From Vicingaceae bacterium (GTDB lineage: Bacteria > Bacteroidota > Bacteroidia > Flavobacteriales_E > Vicingaceae): 41,585 bases of DNA. Below, one piece after another: positions 16,191 to 23,394 of this stretch. Every line of letters starts with the position of its first letter. Within the stretch, counting starts at the first letter, position 1. The position numbers and the translations under genes were made by a program. The notes beneath the pieces are model-generated. The model was given only the letters and a program-made list of their open reading frames with translations, was not told the DNA's origin and did no database searches. The stretch is from assembly GCA_026003395.1 (NCBI GenBank), contig BPHE01000017.1, positions 1 to 41,585 on the forward strand, read 5' to 3'.

Positions 16191-18358
16191 GACATAGCTT
16201 TTAATTGAACTGTATATGTCCCCGGTGACAAATAGGTATGCCAGGGTTGGAACTGTCCCGAATAGTTGCCGTCTCCAAAGTCCCATACCCATTGGGATAT
16301 CACTCCGGTGCCTCCTACCCAACTGTTGTTCGTGAAAAACATGCTGTCCCCGATACAAACAGGACTCTGGGCACTGAAGGTAATGTTGGGTTGGGGCTCA
16401 ATAAATACTGTTTTAGAGACAGAATCTTTGCATCCGTATGAATTGGTTACTACCAAACTTACAATCTTTCCACCTGAAGTTGCATAAATGATATTTAAAG
16501 CATCTTGTGTAGTTAGAGTGGGTGGTGTTGCACCGGCTCCCAAATACCATTGATATGAATATCCTGCACCGGTACTCCCTGTATTGATGTATGAGACCGG
16601 CATATTATTGATACATATATTTGACGGCGCATTAAAATCTGCGTTGACAATGCCTCCGGGTAAGATATTAACCGTTGCATTATCCGAAGCAGAGCATCCA
16701 TTTGGGTCTGTATAAGTAACGGTGTATGTAGATGGAGTAGTTGGAGCCACTGTAATCGATTGTGTAGTTTGTCCATTGGACCATAGAAAACTTCCTCCGG
16801 GCGGATTGACATTTGCAGTTAAAGTAACAGGTTGGCCGGCGCATGTTACAGTGTCGTTGACCTGTACTGTAGGATTAGGATAAACGACTATGGTTCCGGA
16901 TGCCGTATTTGAACATCCTGTGGATAATGTATATGTCACATTAAATGTTGTAGTAGAAGTAACCGTCACATTGATGGTTTGTGTGGTGTATCCGCCGGGG
17001 GACCAGGAATAAGTTCCACCGGAAGGACTTACCACTGCTGTCAACGTTCCATTCTGTCCCAGACATACCGTATCATTTGCCACACTCACAGAAGGAACCG
17101 GATTAACTGTCACATTTGTACTGGCCGAATTGGTACATCCATTAGACCCCGTAACTGTCACGGTATATGTGCCGCTTGCTGCAGTAGTGGCATTCGGTAT
17201 CGACGGATTTTGAACATTTGAAGAAAAACTGTTGGGTCCGGTCCATGAATATGAAGTAAATCCACCTGCAGAAAAAAGATTTAACGTTTGACCGGCACAT
17301 ATAGGAGAGTTGGAAGATGGATTTGGATTAGGCAAGGGATTTACCACCACATTGGTAGTGGTAGAAGCCGAGCAACCAAATCCGTTTGTCACTGTCAATG
17401 TATACGTACCGCTTGCAGCAGTAGTGGCATTGGGTATCGACGGATTTTGCAAATTTGACGAAAAGCCATTAGGGCCTGTCCAGGAATATGAACTCATTCC
17501 ATTGGGTCCTCCGGTTAGATTTAACGTTTGACCGGCACAAATGGGCGAGTTTGAAGAGGCTGTAGGAGAAGGCAATGGATTCACCGTTACACATACCATA
17601 TTGGAATATACTGTTTGATTGCATGATGTAATTCTTGACCTGAAACATGCATTTGATGTAAGCGGCCCGTAGGTATAGGTAGGCGTAGTGGCACCGGGGA
17701 TATTGGACCAGGTTACTCCTCCATCGGTAGATATCTGCCATTGTTGAAATGTTCCGACATAACCGGACGCTGTCAAGGTCACACTTTGACCGGAGCAAAT
17801 AGTATTTGGAGATACGCTTGCCGTTCCGGGATTTGGATTTGCAGGACCATAGCATATGGTCAACACCACCCTGTCCACACATACTTCTCCATTAGGCGTT
17901 CCCACCAATGTATTTACCCCTCCATAATTATAACCCGGAAACCCATTGCAACCATAATTTGTGGAGGAAGTAGGATGTACATTGCACTCCCCACAATTAC
18001 AGGTATACCCTCCAAGTACGGCAGAACCAACAGAGGTTCCGTTAATGGTTGTTGGCATACTGGTACCGCCACAATCACTTACATAATATGTGACAGTGAT
18101 TTGATAAACAACATTCCCAGCAGGAACCGGATCAACAAAAGTTCTGTTAAGCGTCATTGCCTGACAACATCCGCACCCACCTCCAAAACACCAATAATCA
18201 TCTCCACATACATTACAACAACCCAATGATTGCGCTCCATCAATATCAATGGTTAAAGTGATATTTGTACAAGATTGAGCAGAAATTTTAGTATTGTTGA
18301 ATAAGACAACAAAACCAAAAAATAGCATCAAGCGGATAAGATATTCTATTTTCTTCAT
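15110..18358 (-). CDS. Large T9SS surface protein with Cys-rich N-terminus, Ig/PKD repeats and type B sorting domain, cassette 3
   Basis: 1082 residues with an intact signal peptide ending ISAQ (residue 28), so its start is unambiguous. Residues 30-170 contain 15 Cys, several paired (CC, CGCC, CNC), probably disulfide-rich after export. Residues about 170-560 are Ig/PKD-like modules, including two adjacent copies of an about 80-residue unit (residues about 258-420, key segments NSPICAGQTLNL and NPSIPNATTAASGTYT). From about residue 655 (PNITFSAQSPVCIGDSM) to the end it matches the cassette 1 and 2 proteins. The match becomes near-identical at the DNA level over about 15110-16190. The type B CTD (NTLTPNGDGYND) is intact. 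One base separates it from PorP copy 3; 15 bases separate it from its small leader gene. Confidence 0.92.
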   Translation of the reverse strand: MKKIEYLIRLMLFFGFVVLFNNTKISAQSCTNITLTIDIDGAQSLGCCNVCGDDYWCFGGGCGCCQAMTLNRTFVDPVPAGNVVYQITVTYYVSDCGGTSMPTTINGTSVGSAVLGGYTCNCGECNVHPTSSTNYGCNGFPGYNYGGVNTLVGTPNGEVCVDRVVLTICYGPANPNPGTASVSPNTICSGQSVTLTASGYVGTFQQWQISTDGGVTWSNIPGATTPTYTYGPLTSNACFRSRITSCNQTVYSNMVCVTVNPLPSPTASSNSPICAGQTLNLTGGPNGMSSYSWTGPNGFSSNLQNPSIPNATTAASGTYTLTVTNGFGCSASTTTNVVVNPLPNPNPSSNSPICAGQTLNLFSAGGFTSYSWTGPNSFSSNVQNPSIPNATTAASGTYTVTVTGSNGCTNSASTNVTVNPVPSVSVANDTVCLGQNGTLTAVVSPSGGTYSWSPGGYTTQTINVTVTSTTTFNVTYTLSTGCSNTASGTIVVYPNPTVQVNDTVTCAGQPVTLTANVNPPGGSFLWSNGQTTQSITVAPTTPSTYTVTYTDPNGCSASDNATVNILPGGIVNADFNAPSNICINNMPVSYINTGSTGAGYSYQWYLGAGATPPTLTTQDALNIIYATSGGKIVSLVVTNSYGCKDSVSKTVFIEPQPNITFSAQSPVCIGDSMFFTNNSWVGGTGVISQWVWDFGDGNYSGQFQPWHTYLSPGTYTVQLKAMSDYGCADSSTITVEVSPLSVGGQLLQDDTVCSGQNSGMLQLTGNTGTPVQWEYSTDGGINWFAISNTGVQQPYNNLTQDRIYRVLVKSGACPAVYSDTVMIKVDALSEGGVVLRDTLVCIEGNSGILLASGYNGTIVTWQVSTDGGQSWQNTNTSGVVESFTNLTDTTLYRVIVKNGVCPADTSAYATVWVRKFNGAYTSGDTTISLGDRVQVYAGGGMSYLWRPNVNINDTTISNPEVWPVETQQYTVVVWDEYGCADTSQLTVYVIRDYKLEISNTLTPNGDGYNDTWWIGNIENYPANEVQIFNRYGQLIYSKEGYMNEWDGRYKGERLPNGTYFFVLKIKEGEGVVFKGHINIIGK
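17099..17587 (-). repeat. Two tandem about 80-residue Ig-like repeats within the cassette 3 surface protein
   Basis: Two successive units share NSPICAGQTLNL, SYSWTGPN, NPSIPNATTAASGTYT and a closing VNP. The DNA is also similar, so this looks like internal duplication. The edges are approximate. Confidence 0.75.
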
Positions 18359-18373
18359 ATGCTTATTTTAATT

Positions 18374-18778
18374 TTATTTTACGTCAAAATAATTCATGGC
18401 GTATCTGTAAAAGCTTTCGGCCGAAATTCCCCATGCCTGTAAATTAATTTTTAAAGCATTGTTTGTTTGGCAATCACCCGTCAATGTTTGTCCCGCGCCA
18501 ATAGTCAAAGTTTTTGTTTTCGTAGTGTTTATCCATTGTTTTGATTGCGTAAAAATGGCAGGTTGCCACGATACCGTCACATCCACATTATTTTTATTGA
18601 CCAATTTCAAAATGATCACATCCTCTCCATCACATTGAGATAAGGCAAAATATGCTTCTACACCGTCTTTCTCATGATGTCCTGAAACAGTTAAAAAAAC
18701 TCCTTGCCAATTTAAGTTGTTTTGGCTAAATGTATACGTTGTTATTAAAAATAACCCTATCAATATATTTTTCTTCAT
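18374..18778 (-). CDS. Small secreted protein of unknown function, cassette 3 leader gene
   Basis: About 134 residues from the ATG at 18778 (MKKNILIGLF), chosen because it gives a signal peptide ending TYTFSQ; an upstream TTG overlaps the promoter-like box. The mature part is beta-rich (LNWQGVFLTVSGHHEKDGVEAYFALSQ is read here as strands) with two Cys. I find no similarity by eye to the 114-residue leaders of cassettes 1 and 2. It is 15 bases upstream of the 1082-residue surface protein, so position rather than sequence is conserved between the cassettes. Function unknown. Confidence 0.78.
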   Translation of the reverse strand: MKKNILIGLFLITTYTFSQNNLNWQGVFLTVSGHHEKDGVEAYFALSQCDGEDVIILKLVNKNNVDVTVSWQPAIFTQSKQWINTTKTKTLTIGAGQTLTGDCQTNNALKINLQAWGISAESFYRYAMNYFDVK

Positions 18779-18805
18779 GGTTCTCAAGTATTTTAAAGTT
18801 TTCAA

Positions 18806-18813
18806 CAAATATA
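18806..18813 (-). promoter_or_regulatory. -7-like box before cassette 3
   Basis: Minus-strand TATATTTG (TAnnTTTG), 28 bases before the ATG at 18778, at the head of the small protein-surface protein-PorP unit. No clear -33 element. Confidence 0.42.
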
Positions 18814-18922
18814 AAAAATTGTTAATAAATACTATTGATTTTTGTTTAACTTTTTTACATAAAACAAATGATCACTATCTATGTATTTATTTTTCATAGC
18901 TTTAAGAAATGTTTATGGTTAC

Positions 18923-21742
18923 TTAACGTATCAGTGTGATTGAACCTTTTTGATTGAGAACACGTTTATCGAACAATTTTACTTTCAAAAAATAATAATA
19001 AATTCCTTCAGATGCCTGTTTATTTTGAAAAGTGCCATCCCAGGATGCTTTGTTTTTATCAATACTTTCAAATACAAGGTTGCCCCAACGATCGTAAATT
19101 CTAAATTCCAGGTATTCTATGCAATTATTTAACGGAGTAATTTCATCGTTTCTTCCGTCATTATTTGGTGAAAAAATATTGGGAACAAAAACATCACCAC
19201 AATTCCACTCATCTACATAAACCGTCACACAATTTGTGTTTGTACAAGTATAATTGTCCGCCCTTACACAATATTCTTGTGTATGAACGGGATTCACCCA
19301 TTGGTCACTACACATTTTACACAAAATATCTTGATTTAACCATACCAATGGATAATCAGCATTTGCAATTAAATGAGCCGACGTGCCGGATGAAATGTTT
19401 GTGTCGCAACAAATATGAATAGTTGGTTTTTTCAAGTTTTCAATTTTTATAGTTTCTGCATAAAATCTGCAAAAGGGTGATTCCACCATTATCGAATAAT
19501 TTCCTGCACACAATTGATCTGTATAAAAAGTGGAGTAATCAGAATTATAAAATTTATATTCACAAGTACCGTTGGTAAATACTTTGCCTGTACACTCACC
19601 TCCACAATCATCAATTTTAACAATATTTGGTTGGAGGTCGGGAAGTTTGTAAAACATTAAAAAAGCATCCCCAGATCCACCATGATAAACCGTATCACCA
19701 TTGATGTTGCCACGAGGATAGGAAGAAGCATTTAAAACATTATTGACTTCGCCACCTACAAATAAATGATTATTCGTCAGTCCGATACATGATTTTTGAT
19801 CGCTGCCATCACCGCCGGCATAGGTAAGCCACATCAACCTGTCATCTTTTGAAAATGCAGCTATTGCAATATCAAATAATCCGGTATATGTTTTAGTATT
19901 TAATTGTCCATCGCATGAAGGCGTGATAGGTAAATCTGAAGATGCAGAAGAAAAAGTAACAAATAAATTATCACATGAATCCACTGTCAAATGATCAAAT
20001 GAACCAATCAATCTGTCTGTACCTGAACCGCCCAAATAGGTAGACCACAAAATATTCACAGATGTATCAAGCTTCATCAAAAAAATATCCTCGTTACCGG
20101 CCGGGTTGTTTTGAAAAAATTTACCTGAATTTTTTAACGGGAGGTCTTGTGAGGAAGTAAACCCCATCATATATAAATTATTTTCCCCTGTGTTTATTAG
20201 GTCATAAGCCAAATCATTGCCTGAACCTCCTAAATAGGTACTTTTGATCAGATTTCCACTTAAATCCAAAGCCAATAAAAAGTTGTCAAACCCACCATTT
20301 AAAACCGTTTGGAAATATGCTCCGGTCTGTTTGAGTGGAAAATCATTCGAATTGGTATATCCTGTCAACCAAAGCCTGTCCGGTGTGATTGCTATGTTGT
20401 TGGAATAATCTGAACCTGTTCCGCCGACAAATCCGCCCCAACGGTATACACTTTGCTGGTTAAATGAAATAATAAAACCATCTAAAGCACCTTTAACCTG
20501 GGGTGATTGAAAATTGCCGGAGATATTTGTCAACATCCAATCAGAGGATCCCGAAATACCGGTCACATATATGTTTCCATAGACATCATGCCCCAATTGA
20601 TGGGCATATTCATCATCTGAACCTCCCAAATATGTAGACCAAATTAAGTTCGCTGCACTGTCAAATTGTACAATGGTAGCATCCCACCCGCCGCCCAATT
20701 GATTTTGAATGTACCCTCCGGGTTTGGGTTGAACCGGATAATCGGTTGAATAGGTATTTCCGCACAAATACACAGATTTGTCAGGAAGAATTGTTATATC
20801 ATAAAAAAACTCTCCTCCCGATCCGCCAAAAAATGTAGACCATAAGATTTGACCTTGATTGTTGTATTTCACTATCAATCCATCTCCACAACAAGTAATG
20901 TAGCTACCATAATTGACAGATTGAAAAAAGCCGCCTGAAGATACTACGGGAAAATCAGGAGAAATGCTATAACCGGCCACATATACATTCCCTTCGCCAT
21001 CAGTATCTAAAGCATAATAAGCATCGGCATCCGTACCGCCAAAAAAACTAAACCATTCAACTTCATAAGTAGCTGATAAGTTTTTATTTTTTAATGGATC
21101 AAATTTCAATATAGTACAATTTTGACCAAATTTTTCAGTACTGCCGACTATAAAATTCGTTGTGTCTTGAAATTTTTTTTCTATAAACTTTTCCTTAAAA
21201 GAGAGTTTGCCTCCAAAAAAATTCAATTCAAAGCCATTTTTCAATTTTAACTCAATTTCTTCTGAAAAATAAAAATTGATGTAATTCTTCTCTTCGGGGA
21301 AACCTGTAAAAGTCCAAAGCATTTTTTCATTCTCCTCAAGTTGTATCGAAAGATCCAAACCCGGCAAAACATTTTTAATGTCAACTCTATCGTACACCTG
21401 ATTAATTGATAATTGGTTTTGGCGATAATATCTGTGTTCTCCTATATACTCTGAAAAAGTGACATTTTTTTGTGCGATTTCATGAGAAGGCCACTCCATC
21501 AACATTCGGTTCACTTTGGTTACCGGCTTTTGGTTAATTGTATCCCCGGAATAAAATGTGAGAATAATTCCATAATTAAATCCAAACATTTGCCATGTGC
21601 CTCCATTATAAAAAAACAGTACTGAATCACTGCCGGTCTCATGTAACAAGTTATTCGGGTATTTTTCGAATCCTTTTTGTCCCTTTAAAATCCGGCCATT
21701 TAAAGAGAACCAGGTCAACAATATCAATAAAAACCAACGCAT
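18923..21742 (-). CDS. Large secreted beta-propeller protein with type B T9SS sorting domain
   Basis: 939 residues. A signal peptide is followed by an N-terminal domain (about 25-225) of the kind found ahead of SBBP-type propellers in Bacteroidota. Residues about 230-680 carry repeats with LWSTYLGGSGxDxxxD and VxGYTxSxDFP patterns, typical of SBBP/beta-propeller repeats. A Cys-containing module follows (about 720-840), then the type B CTD (NIFSPNNDGRNDE, IYDRWGNLVFE). It should be a T9SS cargo. Unlike the three cassettes downstream, it has no PorP gene of its own next to it, and its CTD sequence differs clearly from theirs. A gap of 144 bases and another promoter-like box separate it from cassette 3, so it is probably its own unit. 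AT-rich like the genome background. Confidence 0.9.
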   Translation of the reverse strand: MRWFLLILLTWFSLNGRILKGQKGFEKYPNNLLHETGSDSVLFFYNGGTWQMFGFNYGIILTFYSGDTINQKPVTKVNRMLMEWPSHEIAQKNVTFSEYIGEHRYYRQNQLSINQVYDRVDIKNVLPGLDLSIQLEENEKMLWTFTGFPEEKNYINFYFSEEIELKLKNGFELNFFGGKLSFKEKFIEKKFQDTTNFIVGSTEKFGQNCTILKFDPLKNKNLSATYEVEWFSFFGGTDADAYYALDTDGEGNVYVAGYSISPDFPVVSSGGFFQSVNYGSYITCCGDGLIVKYNNQGQILWSTFFGGSGGEFFYDITILPDKSVYLCGNTYSTDYPVQPKPGGYIQNQLGGGWDATIVQFDSAANLIWSTYLGGSDDEYAHQLGHDVYGNIYVTGISGSSDWMLTNISGNFQSPQVKGALDGFIISFNQQSVYRWGGFVGGTGSDYSNNIAITPDRLWLTGYTNSNDFPLKQTGAYFQTVLNGGFDNFLLALDLSGNLIKSTYLGGSGNDLAYDLINTGENNLYMMGFTSSQDLPLKNSGKFFQNNPAGNEDIFLMKLDTSVNILWSTYLGGSGTDRLIGSFDHLTVDSCDNLFVTFSSASSDLPITPSCDGQLNTKTYTGLFDIAIAAFSKDDRLMWLTYAGGDGSDQKSCIGLTNNHLFVGGEVNNVLNASSYPRGNINGDTVYHGGSGDAFLMFYKLPDLQPNIVKIDDCGGECTGKVFTNGTCEYKFYNSDYSTFYTDQLCAGNYSIMVESPFCRFYAETIKIENLKKPTIHICCDTNISSGTSAHLIANADYPLVWLNQDILCKMCSDQWVNPVHTQEYCVRADNYTCTNTNCVTVYVDEWNCGDVFVPNIFSPNNDGRNDEITPLNNCIEYLEFRIYDRWGNLVFESIDKNKASWDGTFQNKQASEGIYYYFLKVKLFDKRVLNQKGSITLIR

Positions 21743-21765
21743 TTATGAACCATAGATAAAACACT

Positions 21766-21773
21766 CAAAGTTA
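21766..21773 (-). promoter_or_regulatory. -7-like box before the 939-residue surface protein
   Basis: Minus-strand TAACTTTG (TAnnTTTG), 23 bases before the start codon, between that gene and the trigger-factor terminator. No clear -33 element. Confidence 0.4.
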
Positions 21774-21783
21774 AAAAATTAAA

Positions 21784-21807
21784 TAAAAAAGCCGGCAAAT
21801 AGCCGGC
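21784..21807 (-). terminator. Rho-independent terminator after trigger factor
   Basis: On the minus strand GCCGGC-TATTT-GCCGGC is followed by a run of seven T, about 34 bases after the stop of tig. The stem is short (6 bp) but all G/C. Confidence 0.8.
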
Positions 21808-21841
21808 AAATTTATATTTCGTTAAAAGGATTTATGTTTTT

Positions 21842-23188
21842 TTATTCTTCCCCGTAAAGTTTTTTCAAAAACTCATCATATGTGACATTTACCTCCTTAA
21901 TATTAACCTCATTCTCAAGTTTCTCAAATAATTTAATTCTTAAAACATCCTTATAATATTTATTTAACTCATCACGGTTGGACAAAACTTTAAAAACCAT
22001 TTGTTTGAGTTCTTCATCTGCAGGAAGAGGTATACCTTTGGAATAATAATAATCAATGACAAGCGATTTTACATATTCTTCAATTTCGTTAAACTCGGCC
22101 GATAAATTGTATTTTTCTATCAATTTATTCTCGATAATATCCCATTTGAGTTGTTTTGAGTACTCGGGATACTCTTTTTCAAGTTGTTCGTCAGTGATAG
22201 GTTTTTCGTTTACTGCTTTAATCCATTTTTTCATAAATTCATCCGGAAGATCAAAATTATAATGTTCCATCAACGCTTTTTGTATATTTTGATGAAACAA
22301 ATACCGGATGTCGCTGTTTAGGCCTTTTTGCATATCCTCTTTAAGGCGTTGCATGAATTCTTCTTCACTTTTCACCGAATCTTTACCATAAATTTTATCG
22401 AAAAATTCTTGATTTAATTCTGCCGGTTCAAGATGGTTGATTCGTTCTACCGTATATTTCATGCGGGTAATTTCATCGGCTTTTTCGGGCACAATATGAA
22501 AGCGTTCAGCGATTTCTTCCCTGCTCCATATTTGATGCGGATTAAATACAAAAGATTCGCCTTGTTTAATAGTCCTGATTTTACTTTTTAATTCATCGTC
22601 TTTGACCTGATTGATCAGAATGGTTGTTTTATGATGAACGCCTCCCTCGACAATATTGCCATTTTCATCACATTCTTCAGCATTCCCGTAAAGAATATCT
22701 TCATCTCCCGGGGTTTCCGGTGTAGTAACTTTGCCGTAGCGTTTTCTTAGTTCCTCTATTTTCTTTTGCACCAATTCATCTGTAATTTCAGCAACATATT
22801 TTGTCACTTTTACTTTAGATGGATCAGGGTCGATATCCGGCGACAAGCCAATTTCATATTCAAACTCAAATTCTTGATCTTTTTCCCAATCGATTGGTTT
22901 TTCATTTTGTTTGGGCAAAGGAAAGCCCAATACCTGCAAATTATTTTCTTTGATATAGTTATCAATTTCGCGGTTCAATATCTTATTGATCTCTTCCACC
23001 AAAAGCGAAGTTCCTACCATTTTTTTAATCATATGGACAGGCACCTTGCCCGGGCGGAAACCCGGAATTCTTGCTTTTTTACTGTATTCTTTTAATGCTT
23101 TTTGATATTGTTGTTCATAATCTGCCGGTTCTAATTTAACTTTTAGAATGGCATTCAATTCATCGATTTGATTTTTTTCGATATTCAT
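21842..23188 (-). CDS. tig: Trigger factor, ribosome-associated chaperone
   Basis: 448 residues, normal for Bacteroidota trigger factors. It binds nascent chains at the ribosome exit tunnel. The N-terminal ribosome-docking signature GFRPGKVP is present at about residues 43-50. A divergent PPIase-like region lies about 150-245 and the helical chaperone arms about 250-448. The start ATG (MNIEKNQIDEL) lies 33 bases after a tRNA-Leu gene read in the same direction, so both may share a transcript. Its own terminator follows. Confidence 0.95.
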   Translation of the reverse strand: MNIEKNQIDELNAILKVKLEPADYEQQYQKALKEYSKKARIPGFRPGKVPVHMIKKMVGTSLLVEEINKILNREIDNYIKENNLQVLGFPLPKQNEKPIDWEKDQEFEFEYEIGLSPDIDPDPSKVKVTKYVAEITDELVQKKIEELRKRYGKVTTPETPGDEDILYGNAEECDENGNIVEGGVHHKTTILINQVKDDELKSKIRTIKQGESFVFNPHQIWSREEIAERFHIVPEKADEITRMKYTVERINHLEPAELNQEFFDKIYGKDSVKSEEEFMQRLKEDMQKGLNSDIRYLFHQNIQKALMEHYNFDLPDEFMKKWIKAVNEKPITDEQLEKEYPEYSKQLKWDIIENKLIEKYNLSAEFNEIEEYVKSLVIDYYYSKGIPLPADEELKQMVFKVLSNRDELNKYYKDVLRIKLFEKLENEVNIKEVNVTYDEFLKKLYGEE

Positions 23189-23221
23189 ATCAAATTTGGA
23201 TTGTGAAAATAATTAAACAAG

Positions 23222-23303
<82 letters not shown>

Positions 23304-23323
23304 ATTTTATTAAAAACAGGTTG

Positions 23324-23331
23324 CAAAATTA
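23324..23331 (-). promoter_or_regulatory. -7-like box before tRNA-Leu and tig
   Basis: Minus-strand TAATTTTG (TAnnTTTG), 21 bases before the tRNA 5' end. No clear -33 element. Confidence 0.4.
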
Positions 23332-23371
23332 GCATTTTTATCGTTTGGACATGTTTAATTTTTGATTTTCT

Positions 23372-23388
23372 AAAAAACCATGCATGGT
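23372..23388 (-). terminator. Possible weak terminator after icmF
   Basis: Six bases after the icmF stop, the 12-base palindrome ACCATGCATGGT is followed on the minus strand by a T run. Only four base pairs remain if a four-base loop forms, so the call is weak. Confidence 0.35.
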
Positions 23389-23394
23389 AAATAT

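Noticed and set aside
17099-17587. Repeats as a CRISPR array
   Set aside because: They are coding repeats of Ig-like modules in frame, far too long and without spacers.
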